A DNA stretch of 64,000 nucleotides, taken from positions 9,767,226 through 9,831,225 of the forward strand of contig NC_087074.1 in the NCBI RefSeq assembly GCF_026151205.1. Direction: 5' to 3'. Below the pieces are notes generated by a model that was not told the DNA's origin, searched no databases, and worked only from the letters and a program-made list of their open reading frames with translations. The first letter of the stretch is position 1; the number at the start of each line of letters is the position of its first letter. This DNA is from Bolinopsis microptera (Eukaryota; Ctenophora; Tentaculata; Lobata; Bolinopsidae). Shown here piece by piece: positions 9,662 through 23,252 of the stretch. A program made the translations under genes and the position numbers.

Positions 9662-12549
9662 ATATTACCAATAGCAATGCCAACTTAAAAACGATTCTAA
9701 CAACAAAGAGATCGAAAACTTGAGGTGATAATACAGTATGTTCTGTGCTGTGGCGTTCAATGTATTAAGTATAATGTACATTGTACATTTATAATACTAT
9801 AAACCACGCGCGTGACTGTACGCACTAGGCTTGTAAGAGTATAAATACACTACCAAACAACAGCGATCATACGGAGTGTGATCTAACTTACACAAACTGG
9901 CTAATTAGCACTGTTAGGATATTAACAAGCTCATAACTGCGGTATACCTAATTTACCAAAGACAAAAGCAAATCCACGAATCAGTTCAATCTTATAGCTA
10001 ACTTTATTATTGATCAGCGTAGTTCAGTTGTATTTTGGCGTACCGTGAATACTGAATGTGATTTTAAACATCAAGAATCAAGATGCATATTGCGTGTGTA
10101 TATTGTATGCACATTGCACAAGATGGTATGATTGAAGGGTAGATCGTGCACCGCACCTAGCAGTTCCAGTTCCTTATTCAACTCTCTCTACAAAAAATTC
10201 ACAGCCTAGTAGTCTGGTAATGCTAAATGCACATGGCTCAAAGTCAAACCACAATTTCCAAAGCCTCAAAGCTTTCTGATATCAAACGTTCCGAAATTTT
10301 AACTGATAACCGAATAAAAAACAACAAGTTCGACATTAAGCTTACAGTCGTTCGTTGTATACATAATTACAATCTAATTTGCTGCCGACAGTACATCATT
10401 ATCGAATGTACTGTTACTATTTTAGGTGTCTAGTAATACTAAAAGTTGCGGATCAGTCGTTGGATTCGATCCTAAGATGTACTACAGTACAACTACTACT
10501 ACCTATAGGCTATATGATTTGTCACGAGAACAAAGGACAAGTCGTGACGACCATTCAAAATGTTCTTGATGCACCTGCAGTGCTGATAGTCTATTGTTGG
10601 CCAGTTGCCAGCTCGGTGCTCTAACGAACAATCTTGTATTTGAGCCAGAGCAGGTGTGATCTCACTGTATCCTCATTCTGATTCAGTAAGATCATTGTAC
10701 AGTAATATGGAGCTACTACCACTAGTGTAACCCGTGCCTACGGCCGGGACTTCACTATCGCAGTTGAAATGTAAAAGAATAAACCCGCATTATATTCGAA
10801 AACACACATTACATTTTCGTAGTAAAAACGGTCCGAAAGTATGAACTCGCTCTGTCCAGTGTCCGAACACACCGCAATTTAATTCTGAGTGACCCTCATA
10901 TATCCTATAGTAATACTTAATAGACAATCTTGAGGTCCACTGCCGAATTACATAATTATATCGCAAATCTGTTATGGGGGAAGAGAGAGCGAGAGTACGT
11001 GAGACACTTTAGTATCACATTTGGGTCACAAAATGATCAATTAAACCACTTACCACCGGCCGATATAAAAAGCCTTAATCATTTGGCTTGGTCAGAGTTT
11101 TTGCGGCTCTATACCGAAAAACAAACTCCGTAAGTCGTAACTCTTCCCATTTTCTTGATTAAGGCTAAGCCCGTTCGGAAATTACACGCGAACGAACAGA
11201 CAAACACGCATCTTTAGATTATTAGTATAGGTTATACGCTTAATGAAGCACCATGTAATATTGTAATACTGTACGACAGAAAAAGTCTAGCGTTGACCAC
11301 TAACCCGATTTTTATAAATCTTTTAAATTCGTATCGGTAGAAAACGATTGGGTTATTAAATTTTACCATGTTGGCGTCACTTTTCTAGAATCTCCTTCCA
11401 CACCACAAGAGGTGACGTCATTTGTGAATATTCCGTTCGACATATGCTAACTGTAAAACATATTATCAAACACAATTACACTATTACACTATATTGGTTA
11501 TCCTGATTTATTCCTGCCGTCGTGAGGTCTGCGGGCTGATAGATCACGAAAAGAATTTAATTTCAATTCAACGCACGAACTCTTGATTGCGCGCGCAACG
11601 CGCGCCTCTTTGTTTACCTATGAGCACTGACTGGTAGTGGACTTTTCGTACAATAAAGGAATCAAAACTAGTGGCAGAAGATACGTAAATTCTAAATTTA
11701 GAATCAATTTAGAATAAGTTAGAGAAGAAAATGAAGAACACCAATGTTATCTATTTTAATGAAAGAGATCAACAGAAAACTGATAAATAATAACATAATT
11801 TTACTCAAAAACTATTAACTTTTAAAGAATTTTTCATCAGCTGGTGGATAATAAGCAGACACTACGTCCAGAGAAATATAAGAAATGTACAAAAATATAG
11901 CAATAAATTGTCGTCGTGTTTTCATCTCTGATTGCATGCAACAATTCATTTCTTTGCAGAAACGCTTAAAATTCTATTGAACCCAAAAAAGCGGGGCATC
12001 TACGTCAGTTTTAAAAATAGAGAAACAATACTATCATATTAACACGAAGCGGGAATAAACACTTGTGAATGAAGTTCATATTTCCTATATTTTGAAAAAG
12101 TAACAGTGGAAACTGTTTAACATTCATAGTCTAATTTCTCGTGAGGGCACACAGCACGGGAATGGCAGGAGAGTAAGCTTTTTGAAGCGAACCCAAAAGT
12201 GCGAAATGTACAAATTACACACTAAACACCCAAAGTACAATTTAAATTGTACAAGCAATGTATTTTGTACATTGTTTATGCGATATCAGCCGATACGACG
12301 TCCAGATTGTCGATCAGGGGTTGTTTCTTCTCGTTATCTGGTACGTAGATCTGCAGTTTTCCGATTCCGAAAGCCTTCAAGTTGTTTGTCTTGTTCATCT
12401 TCCTGGAACACACAAACAGTTAGAAATTTACAATAGTCATATTTATAGATTTCGGAACGAGTATTGACCCATATTTCCTTTCAGTTCCGCGTTTTTTGTC
12501 TAAAAATAAGCAAATGAGACTACACAGAAATAAATCAGAACAAAATATC
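9662..12549. other. Intergenic, no convincing gene
   Basis: Between the start of the 309-aa gene and the 3' end of the antistasin-like gene. Short frames at 10227-10624, 10930-11133 and 12182-12467 show no recognisable motif or splice structure. The segment may contain the promoter and untranslated exons of the 309-aa gene, but no specific site could be supported. Confidence 0.45.
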
Positions 12550-15500
12550 TTACTTTGATTTCCTGCAGCAAACAGTGAGACAACATGTGGCGGTGAGGAT
12601 AGCAGCGATAAGGGTCAGGAGGGTGATGGTGGCAATTCTCAGGGGGAAAGGAAGTTCCTGGAACTTGTGGACAACCTTATCAGCGTAGTCTCCGAACCCA
12701 CAGCTGATGGCGGTGTGGGGCTCGTAGGTGGAGGGCTCGAATGTATCCACAACTAAAGAAGGGGGTTACAGTTAATTAAAGGAACTTTTGTATGGTAAAA
12801 AGTTCTTTACAAAGAAGTTCTTGAGGGCTATTTCAGTTTTATTTCTTATTTATAGCACACCTTACCAGCACGAGGACTCTTACAGAAAGTGAACAATAAA
12901 AGAAGCGAGATTATCCCAAATTTGGGAAAGCTTAAAGTGTGGCCGAAATCCACCACCCACAAAGTTTATAAATCTAAGAATATAAGAATAACTTTTCTTA
13001 GAAATATCCTTTCTGAGTGTTTGGATGATTTTCGCAGAAATGTAACTATTCAAAATATAAAGGGCGTCATCACGATGCATATTGCATGGCCCTGTTGCCA
13101 TCGACTTTCGAGAATGGCTTAAAATATATTTTTTCTCGCCATTTTTGCGGACGATGCCGAAATAATCATGATTAACTTTCCGATATTCTTGCCATCAATG
13201 GCGGAAACGGAAAATAAATTTCGTTTTTCCCTATCTTTTAAAGAGTAACGATGACGAAAGTGGTGATGACGCCCCCCTCAAACTTCAACCAACCAAGGCA
13301 TGGGCAGATCCAGCAGCCATGTGGGTCCTGCACAGGGTCGGCTACATGAGTGAAGGGGTCGTCACCACACACTCCCGCACAAGAGTGCAGACACTCGGGG
13401 TTATCATCACCTCGGACTGGTTCTCGGGGAATTGGAGACTGCATCATAGCTGAGGGGGTGTGTGTTAGAGATTTACAGGGAATGTCTGGATATTGAGCAA
13501 ATATTCAGGGTCAAGTTTTCAATTGAAATTAAAAGGTATTTTTTTGTAATGGTCAGAGCACACAGTGAAAAGTGGACCAAACTAACCGGCACACTCGCAA
13601 GTCTGACATCCGGCACTGTCCTTCTTGCGGGCAGCACATCCCAGAAGAGGAGCACACTTGAACATGGGGCACTCTCGAGCAGCTTGGATCTTGCTCTCTG
13701 ACTCGGAAATGAGGGTAACTGTTCGTCTGATCTCTTGGGAGCTGGAGTCTAGTTCGATAACTACTTCTGTTACGTTGAACTGGGGGAGGTGACATGTTAG
13801 GAGTTAGGGATAATCCTGCCGTTTTCTGACAAATGTGCGTTAAGACCATTTTTGAAATTCTGAATTCTTTAACCTAATTTATTTTGTGGGTCAACAACTA
13901 TCCCTGAAAACCATCAGAAACCATTAGAACCAATCGCCGGCCCCCAGAAACCACCTTTTGGAACAGCTTTAAATGTCAAAATTTGTCACAAGTCTGTGCC
14001 TCTGATTTTTGAGTGGTCTTTGTCAGAAAACGACCGAATTAATAGGGGCAATAAGTAAGATTAGACTGGTAGTTGGTATTTTCAGGTGGTGTCTCTCTAA
14101 TTTACAATAATAACAGCAAATTCAGCAACTCTGTAAGTGATACTGTGGTAGTGGAACTACCGATACCTCTCCGTGTTATCAGAGTCACGTCATATTACCA
14201 TCACGTGACACTTCATGTGACACTTCATGTGACACGTCATGTGACACGTCATGTGACACGTCCAATAAACGTATTTCCCACCATTTCAGTAATCCTGTAC
14301 TACCAGGTACTACGTAAATACAAAACTACCCAACACAGCTTACAACCTCCAGACACGGTATGAAGTTACAGCTAATATCTCTCGCAGTTCTCTCCCACAC
14401 ACACACTTGTATGTTGTCATGTTAAACTATGTAATTATCTAACCTTTACACTCACGACAGTCATATGAGCTTAACAGATATCAGATATATCTTAGTTGAT
14501 GGTTGGTATGGTACACAGGTATTCACGTGAATTGTATTAGATTACGACATATAAAGTTCAGATCTAAGATTGTAGTTTTACACAGTTACAAAACTTCATG
14601 ACTATAGTTGGAAGGCAAGAGTGATTAAATTATTTTCTATTATTAAGTTATTTTCTATTACATTAAGTTACATTCCACGTTTTTATATGAGCTGGGTGTA
14701 GATGGTACGTGGGTAACATACAGTTGCCACAAATAGTTCTCAGAAATAGCTTCCTAATTAGATTCCATTATTTGATTACACAGGAACAGGTTATCTTGGT
14801 GTTGCTCGGGTATCTTGCAAAACTCAATGAACAGGGAAAGTGAGTGTAAGAAACGAGTACGTTCTACAGAACCTGAGTTTAATCATCTCCATAGTATAAT
14901 CTTTTAATTTTGGGTGTATTATTAAACTAATTACAACACTTCAAATCTATTACATTTATTGAGGACGTTACAGAAGGAATTGATTTAATGTAGTTGGAGG
15001 AGTCCTAACTCTCCTCACGTCCGAAAATGGTGTTTCTCTTGTATCAAATATGGTGTAAGCTCTAAATTAACATTTAAAACTTATATTCTGATATTTCTGG
15101 TTAAGTTGCGAATATGTTATAGAAATTTCTCCCCGTATAATTATTAAAATCGTAGCGTTGCGTAGGACACTAAAAATTTGTTAATTCATTCACTAGTGAA
15201 AATCTCGATTACTTCTAAGAAATTCTCAGAATTTCGAGCAAGTCACGGATCACGAGATTATTTCCATAATTCCTATAAACTGAGGAGGTGTCTACATATC
15301 CTGTAACTAATAAAACTGTAGTATGAGTAGCTGTACTGGAGCTACCACGTGATCACTGGAGCTACCTCGTGATCAAGTGTGTGTGTTGAGTGTAAAGTGT
15401 GACGTCAGAGCTGAGATATTGTTTTGTTGAGCAGCTCTAGTAACACCTAGTTACACAAATTATTCATATTCTGACTTCTCTGGTTATATTAAGCTGCGAA

Positions 15501-18500
15501 TATATCCTAAAAATGTCTTTGTATAATTAGAAAAATCATAGTGTTGCGTATGAGTGTTAGTAACACTGTTACTTAGAGTTAGTAACACTAAGTAACACCT
15601 ACTGAACTGTGAGACAGGCTCTGGCTTGAGTATAATGGTGGAGCACAAAACAATGAAGAATGATAATGTGTACATAGTGTTATAATAGCGAGAAATAATG
15701 TGTGAAACACTCTGTCTCCTTACATAAACATGATAGAGCGGACATTGCGCCGTACATTATAATGGACAACACATATCTTACTATGTCAGTCTCTTTTCTG
15801 CCAGCAGGATAAACCAGAGGTGGGGCATAGAAAATAAAATGTGTGTAATTCAAAAGTCCCGATCCTGATTCCTAGCACACTCCCGGCAAATCTATTGTTT
15901 TTAAGGTTAACAACTGCCAGTATTTTAGGAATGTTTTATATCATTGTTTGTCCATTAGTTGACGTGGAAACAGTTTTGAGCATATGTGTTTGTGTAAGAC
16001 TGCTGTCCCTCAATTCCTCAAGTCTCCTCTGATCGACTGATCTGGAAACAATAGCGGTTGTCATTAAACTACATTTTGTTAATATTCACTCATGGTCCAC
16101 AGATCCTAGGGGATAAGGTGATAACTCTGGCGAATGAGGGATTTTCATTGAGAAAATGTCATTAAATTGAGTGAGGAGTCGGATCACAAGGGAAGTGACG
16201 AGTAATGTAGAAATGTGTGAATTGATCCACGATATTTATGAAATAAAATCTTATTGACGATTTAATACAGTATTTATCATTTAAATCTGATTTTGAGACA
16301 AAAATTTACATTTTTTTTGAATGATTTTCCAAAGATTAAAAAATTCCGGTTTGGTCTCGACCAAATCACTAACCTTTGACAGGGACTCCAAAATAGGTCG
16401 ATTTTGACCGAGACTAAGCCGGGATTCCGGTCAATCTTTGGTTGTCAATATAATACCAATACACAATAGCGTAACCGTACTTATTCGCGGTAAGTCAGAA
16501 AATTATTAAATCAAAGTTCTAAACAAGGGATAGTTAAAAAACAACGCCCAAGTCTAATCTTTCCCTAAAACAAAAACAAAAAATTAAAAACTTCATTGCA
16601 ATTTCCGCCAATATCTCTTGTCATAACTCAAATTACGGAGATAATGCATGTCAAAGATATTATTCAAATAAAGATTTCTTTTACATAAATCATGCACAAT
16701 CAGCGAGAATAGATTGCTTTGGGGTCTTCCTCTTCTCCCTGGTAAGTCCAGTGTATTGATGGCAAAAATGAGGGAAGAAAACGCTGGTCCGTCAATAGGA
16801 CCCCGCAAAACATGTCCTAACATTCTCCACCGACTACGGGCCACTTTTTCTGACAATGGTTCAGCATTGCAGCGTTTATACAAGTTTTTGTTGGAGATGA
16901 CTCCTGGGTACTTTATATTCAAAATAGTGCAAAGATGTCTGCGGTGAACAACATCTAGTTTTTCAAGGAATATTTTGGGGACGGCCCAACAGGATGAGTT
17001 GTACATAAGAACCGATACGACTAAAGCATTATACAGTATTAGACGTTTGTTTAGGGGCAGTTTATCACTCCAGGCCTTCTTGTAATTGTTAAAGGCAGCA
17101 TATCCCAGGTTTATGCGACGCTGAATATCAGCTTTGCTACACAAGACGGACCCTAGAGTGATACTTTTCCTCCATGCTTCATTCCCCGACACTAATTTTC
17201 CATCACTGTCGACTTCACCCGTACTAGCTAAATAAACATGAGTGAATTCCGTTTTGTCTTCATTGACAAAGAGGTTCCATTTCTCGAGTATAGCTGTTGC
17301 CTGGGGCAAAATAGCTCTCAAGTTGTCTTCCTCTTCATCATTGAAGTCAACATCATCAGCATATTCAGTGTCAAGTGGAAGGCCAGCAATAGTAATCGGG
17401 GGGATCGGCCTATCTAAACTGATTGTTATAGTCCATCTAAGTTCATTCAAAGCACCAGCCAAGACAAGGGTGAACAGACAGCCGGATAGACAGTCACCCT
17501 GGAAAGCTCCAAGGAGACTTAAAAACTCAGCTGAAAGAACTCCATTTACCTTCACCCGTAGCTTTGTGTTGGACAACAACAACCGGACAATCCTCAGCTC
17601 ATCCTCAGTACAGCCACACAGTTTCAGGAGTTCAAGAATCGTAGTGCGTTTGATCGTGTCAAACGCACTAGACATATCAAGTCAGAAAATATAGATTTTA
17701 ATCAATATTGACAATGTCGTGCTGTCCTTCTAAAGCAAGATGGACAGCACATTCATCATTTTACAATATGTGCAGTATACATATTTCAACGGCCAGGTAG
17801 CGCAGTTGGTTAGAACGCCTGTCTTACAATCGTTAGGTTGCGAGTTCGAAACCCACTGACTGCCTGGTCGTGGGGTGAGCGTCGTCGACGTTCAGCTAAG
17901 GATCATGAGTGGTCTATGCAGCCCCCCGGTCTACTCAGCCGAATACTCGAGAAATCGGGTGTGAGGGTTAAATGAGGAGCTGCACATTGCAGCAAAGTCT
18001 CGGACGAAGAAAGTATGGTACACACTACCTTAACCGTCACTGGCCAAAATGATCCTTCGGCTTCCTGTAATTGGCTGGTTGCACTTGTGTAACATTGTGG
18101 CTGTTGGAATACACCGAAGTAAAATAAGTGTCTAGATAAAAAAAAAAAAATCTTAATCGGAGATAATTGGTTGTTCATTGTCCATTGCATTCGTGCCCGC
18201 AAAATTCATATTTTGTCTACGTATGTACACGATTTACACGATTAAAAAATCTATTTGTTATACAGGAATAATAACAATTGTAAAGTATAAAATATCTTAC
18301 TTCCCTCTAACAGTTGACGAGAGAGCTTCAAACATGGCGATGGAGGGAAGCGGTGGCTCACCGCAGGGAGGTAAATCAATACCTGTATCGCGATGATATA
18401 AGCCCTAACAAAGCATGGCAATTTCATTTTGATGATGGTCGACTATTTTGACTTTATTCCTTAAGTCTAAACAGAGTTTTCAAGCTGAAGTATATACTAT

Positions 18501-21148
18501 ATACTATACAGTATACAGTGGCTAGGGGAAGACATTCATAATAAATGGGCTCCAAAAGGTCTGACAGATTAAAATTGGAACTGATTCGTGCAATATACAT
18601 TCGCGATTCAGAAATTGCATAGTCTCTCAATGATCCTACTAAGACAAGATCTCAGAGGTTTGATAAACATTTTGTAGAATACAATTTTAAAAGAGTTGAC
18701 ACTTCTGAAGATATTTAAGCTAATGAGATCTGTGCAGGATCTTAAGTTTTAAAAGGCTTTACCTTCCTGGTCTGCAATAGTGCCTCGTACAACTAGTCGC
18801 ATTATTTAAATACGCGCATTAATTCACAATACTTTTCATTAAGCAGTGGTCACTAGAGCAGTGCGGTGTTTCTTCATATCGTCATTAAACTATTTTAAAA
18901 AGATGTACGGCGGCTAAAATAATATTCCCAATATTACAAGCTAGATCACTAGATCACTTTCTTTACAAGGTGAATTACGTGACCACATTGACCGCTCTTA
19001 ATCCGCTTAAAAGATCCAAAACGTGGAATTATAAAAGCAGACATTTCCTGGTTCAGTAGAATGTGCTCAACCAATGACAACTCTACAGATCTACATTCCC
19101 CAGGGATGCAATCAAACGATTGTACTTAAATTCCAATTACAGCACTACTTTATACTTTACAGCCCTCTCGCTGAACATCATCAATAGGAAGTGTTAACAT
19201 AGTTTTAAAACGATTGAACCTAATTATTTATTTAATTATTTATTTAATTAAACTCACCATGTGAACGTCGTACTTGTCAGTCTCGATAATCTGAGTCTCG
19301 AGTCTGAAAGCGCGGGCAACCTGATCAAGCTCTGACTCGAACTGTTCGTGGAGGAAGAAGTTAACGGTAACAGCTGCTCCTTCAAAGTTTCCGGTAAGTC
19401 CGTCTTTTATCTCGCCTGGCAAATGTTGAGATCATGAGTAATTAGTAATAACTAAAGTAAATAAGTGGGTAGATTAAAAACACGTACCGTCAATGGAATA
19501 TATTATCGTATGAATATTTATATGATGTTGTGTATTATTTTGTTGTCTACTGCATCACGCATGTATAAATACACAGTAATTTGCCCCAGCATTCACTGTT
19601 AAGCCACGGCTGGTACAAATTATCACGAATCCTTATTATAAAAGCTAATTTTATACATCCGTTTTCTACCGGTGCAGTGGGTATTTGTTATAAATATAAC
19701 GAGTAAATCTATAAAACATGTATAATATGATGTTGTAATATATTTAATATTTATAAATAGAGAGTATGTATAGGGGAGTGAGCCAAGAGAGTGATGATTT
19801 TATTGTACGACAGGTGCGTATTGCGTAACACATATTATGAGATTACAGCTGTGAGTACACGTGTGTATTATAGCGCAAGTGCGTCACGCATTAAGTGATT
19901 ACTGATTAGTGAACTTTCTTAACAGTTAAAGACCCGCTAAAGCTGCTCTCTCTCTAAGATCACTGTTGTGAAGTTGTGAATCCTAGCGCATGGTTGAAAA
20001 CAGTGATAAACAGGAACCGTTCATAATTACTTTTAGATTGTATAATGTGTGGACCTGTTTGTGTGTAAACTAATCACTTAATTAGCATGTCATCATTACA
20101 GACACAAACGTTCCTCAATACTAACGTATTTGTTTATGTTAATGTGGATTGTGGAAATATCTCACTGTGTTTGTTTTGGCAAAGGCAGAACAAACAGTAA
20201 TAATTGATACAGTCAATTATTGGAGGATTATCATATAAAAGGTTGCCTTTAAAAAGAAGATAATTATGGTAATTGTTTAATGTTTACACAGAGGAATAAT
20301 GTAGATGACATAATTTAAAACTGTTTTTCAATAGTTTTAAACAGTTCCGTTTAAAAACGGAACTGGACAAATAACTTCTTCAACTCACTGATCTCAGCGG
20401 TGACCTCCATAGTGGTGAGCTCGGCGAATGGTAGACGCTGGCCGTTAACCATCACGTTGCCTTCTTGGATGTCAACATTTAGGTTTACCTGTACAGGAGA
20501 AAATCAGCATAAGAACTAAGAAGTATAAATATAATGATTTCTTTTTATACATGATCACGACACATGGGAATCACATTGATTTATAGATAACTTATTCACA
20601 ACTATTTGTAACTAGTTGAGTGTACCTGCATGTACACTTCTTCTCCGTTATCTCTGTGGATTCCGTTTACTTTGATGTAGATACCCTGGTATTGTCCATG
20701 GATACTGCTGTCGATCACCTGAAAATGGGATAAGTTAGGCAGAGCAATTTGTGTTCTTCAAAAGTATTAGGCATATGAGGTCATGAACACAAAACCAAAA
20801 CTTTTGTGTTCATGACCTCATATACCAAACATTTAGAATTTGGTCTAAGATATACATGATGTAACTATTCGTTTTAGCTATAGATCAAGTAATCAAGTAT
20901 AGCGCAAGTCACTGAAGAATTGTAAAGTTGTAAAGTTGTTAAGTTCAAAATCTTTGAAATATTGAGAACATGATGAGATTGATGATTAATTTCAAATTTG
21001 AAACATTAGTAATCTTGGATAGTTCTTAAAATCAATAGTTATAGATAAACAACCAGTTTGCACTAACCTCAACTTGTGCAGCTTCTTCAGGGATAAAATC
21101 ACATGCCACCAAAGAAAAGAAAAGTGACAAAAGTCCGATAACTCGCAT
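12550..21148 (-). CDS. Antistasin-like type I membrane protein, 327 aa, seven exons
   Basis: Minus-strand exons: 21148-21068, 20718-20626, 20488-20389, 19415-19258, 13779-13587, 13449-13294, 12752-12550. Every junction is GT-AG and the phases match, giving 328 codons including TAA. Residues 1-16 are a signal peptide (MRVIGLLSLFFSLVAC). A roughly 160-residue domain without cysteines follows. Two cysteine-rich modules come next: about 180-207 (C-x4-C-x5-C-x9-C-x2-C-x-C, with DSAGCQTCEC) and about 228-259 (C-x3-C-x3-C-x17-C-x2-C-x-C). Both end in the GC..C.C signature of antistasin-type protease-inhibitor domains (known family). Residues about 300-322 form a transmembrane helix followed by a short CCRKSK tail. 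It is probably a cell-surface protein. Inhibition of proteases is inference. The family of the N-terminal domain is not recognised. Intron 4 (13780-19257) holds a LINE fragment and a SINE. Confidence 0.85.
14202..14262. repeat. 12-bp tandem repeat (about five copies)
   Basis: Units of the type catgtgacacgt (variant with actt) in intron 4 of the antistasin-like gene, beginning with a palindromic TCACGTGA. It is a short minisatellite. The repeated near-E-box cores may be chance. Confidence 0.75.
16593..17675 (-). pseudogene. Non-LTR retrotransposon (LINE) reverse transcriptase fragment
   Basis: An open frame of 360 codons starting inside the RT domain. Visible RT motifs: SSAFDT (motif A, residues 3-8), GAFQGDCLSG (motif B, about 56-65), YADD (motif C, about 104-107), then a LINE-type thumb and a C-terminal region with RSRWRMLGHVLR. 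Just upstream the same frame is closed by TGA directly before the LD of motif A, and the sequence beyond it is degraded, so the N-terminal endonuclease and the first RT motifs are missing. It lies antisense in the host plus strand, in intron 4 of the antistasin-like gene and in the same orientation as that gene. It is a dead copy. Confidence 0.9.
17791..18150 (+). mobile_element. tRNA-derived SINE
   Basis: The head is tRNA-like: box A TAGCGCAGTTGG at 17798-17809 and box B GTTCGAAACC at 17844-17853. A seven-pair acceptor-like stem joins GGCCAGG with CCTGGTC. An unrelated body of about 280 bp follows and ends in a poly(A) tail at about 18137-18150. It is too degenerate in the anticodon arm to be a functional tRNA. 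RNA polymerase III promoter and LINE-driven retroposition are inferred from the family. No clear target duplication was seen. Confidence 0.8.
20774..20824. repeat. Perfect 22-bp-arm hairpin in intron 1 of the antistasin-like gene
   Basis: Arms at 20774-20795 and 20803-20824 are exact inverted complements around the 7-nt loop ccaaaac. There are no flanking transposon ends. Confidence 0.85.
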
Positions 21149-21353
21149 ATCTAAATAAGTATGAAGTCAGTTGTTTTAACACGGATTACTGGTAAATACA
21201 GGGGGTTCTAGAATTATATAATTAATCTGGAGCTTATGAAAATCATGTAATTACTGTCGTAAGCTCTGGCACTGGTAGAATAGGCAGAGAATAAAAATGA
21301 TTATTTTTCAAAGCAAACTCGAGTATTTGATGATGAACAATTGGCAAAATGTT

Positions 21354-22220
21354 TCAGGGAGCCAAGTAACCACCATCAACCACTAAAGTTTCACCAACAG
21401 TGTATGATGAACAATCAGAGGCCAAGAAAGCAACTGCTTTAGCAACATCATCTGGAGAACCAAGCCTGTCAGACAAAGAATTGGCATGGGGGGTTCTTTT
21501 CTCAGAAGCAACTAACCCTTGCCCCTCATCTGCCAATGACGGGATTCATTTCTTTGGACATCTGGTATTTTACGTGACCCTACTCTTCCTGTTAAGATAC
21601 AACCAGGGGCAACTGCATTCACAACAATACCATGCTTGACGTAGTCAATTGCGATTTGCTTTGTCATGTAGTTAAGTGCAGTGTTTGAACACCCATAGGC
21701 AATGTTTTCAGGAGCAGCAACAATTCCATGCTGAGGCCTGAGAGGTTATGTTAATAACTTTTCCTCTAATCAGATCAGGTCCGATTGGTTCTTGCTCCAT
21801 GAACATCTTTACAGCTGCTTGTGTACAAAGGAAGGCACCTTTGACATTAGTCGACATGAAACTATCCCACTCATCAGGTGTGGTTTCTAATAAATTTTGT
21901 CCGCCACTTAGCCTAGCGGCATATTTTCTAAGAAATCGAGTCTTCCGGTGAAAGACTTAGCCGATTTAATGCTTTTGATATAGATTCAGAATCCAAAATG
22001 TCTCCAAGGACAAAATCATGAGCAACAGGGCTGTCAGAAGATTGAGTGGGACCAGCAGAAATTCTAGCTACCACAATATCTTGCAATACATCATCTCCAC
22101 CTTCATGTGGATTTCGTTCTTTGTCCAAGATAACTCAGATGCCACCCTCAGATGCCAGTTGTAAGCAGATAGACTTTCTGATACCACTTGATCCCCCAGT
22201 AACAACAGCTGTTTTGTTCA
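21354..22220 (-). pseudogene. Short-chain dehydrogenase/reductase (SDR) pseudogene, intronless
   Basis: Reading the minus strand from about 22220, the nucleotide-binding motif appears as TGGSSGIR, with arginine where the family has glycine. An in-frame TGA and frame changes follow. The segment with AYGCSN at 21682-21700 is the YxxxK catalytic site with asparagine in place of lysine. The C-terminus is well preserved ([16 protein letters not shown], then [11 protein letters not shown]), ending at 21354. Intact SDRs of this kind are about 250 residues NAD(P)H oxidoreductases (known). The absence of introns suggests a retrocopy or a bacterial-like single-exon ancestor; no poly(A) tail was seen. 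It starts just upstream of the antistasin-like gene's first exon. Confidence 0.85.
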
Positions 22221-23252
22221 ATAGTCGATAGCGCTTGCTGTTGTTGATCTTTGGCCAAAATTTCTTTTTTAAAAAGGTATCGATTCCTGTCTAAAGATAT
22301 GATGATGATGAGATCAGTTTGGTTATTGCATTGTATCTTTATTGAAATGCTAAATTTGATCGAAAGAAGAATCATTGACGGTCCACACGCTCATACAAAA
22401 TATCATGTATAATACAACCACTACTAGTACGTAAATAATTATAAAGCTTTCAAGTTCCGTTAAATATCGAATTGAACTGTTTTACCCTCATTTTTATTGT
22501 ATTAAATGGCATAAAATTGAAATTTTTGTTCGACTGAAATTTTTGTTTTACTGACAACAATTGCCATGTCTGTTTTGAAACTAAAAGAATAAATAAGTCA
22601 AACAATATACACATAATATCACAATGACCCTATATAAAAATATAAAAATCAAATAAAAATCTGAGTAAGTTTTATAAAAACCCTTTAAGTAGCAAAAGTA
22701 GCCAACTCAATGTATTGTCTCTAAATTTATATCTAAGTCTTGAGTCTTCTATTTTTACTGCACTACTACTTTTCAACCCTCTTTCTCCTCTAAGAGCAAT
22801 GACTGTTGTTCTCAATAGGTCAAATCTTACTATTTTCCTGATAAAAGCCTCACAATACCTTTGACCTGAGTTTCTAGACATTTTATCAGCTAACTTTTTG
22901 AAGAAAATAGCCATGAGAGACAGAAAAAAAACATGTACAACAAAAGGATCGTTGAAGTGGAGCATGGAACATATTTACACCAATGCAAAAGTCCTATCAA
23001 CAACAGCTCAGGTTGAATGGGAAAAATTGCTATGTTTGTATGGTTACACATGCAATATACTAATCTCACAATTTTCTTTTCTCAAAAAATGTCTTTTTTC
23101 AGTAAGTGGACATGACAAGATTAAAAACTTTGTAGATACGTTCACCATGATATGAATTTGAAGAATATTACTTTGCATGGAACTCTTTTCCATTGATGTT
23201 GAGTTGTATTACTGATACCAACTGCTTCAAGCGAATTTTCAAGAACCATTTA
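22221..23252. other. Intergenic, no gene seen
   Basis: AT-rich. A minus-strand frame at 22672-22965 (97 codons) has no recognised motif, and an opposing frame at 22898-23155 overlaps it. I do not call either as a gene. Confidence 0.4.

Noticed and set aside
17791-17868. Functional tRNA gene
   Set aside because: Boxes A and B fit, but the anticodon arm does not fold normally and an unrelated body with a poly(A) tail follows; it is a SINE head.
22672-22965. 97-aa minus-strand ORF
   Set aside because: No family recognised and overlaps an equally long opposing frame; not enough support.
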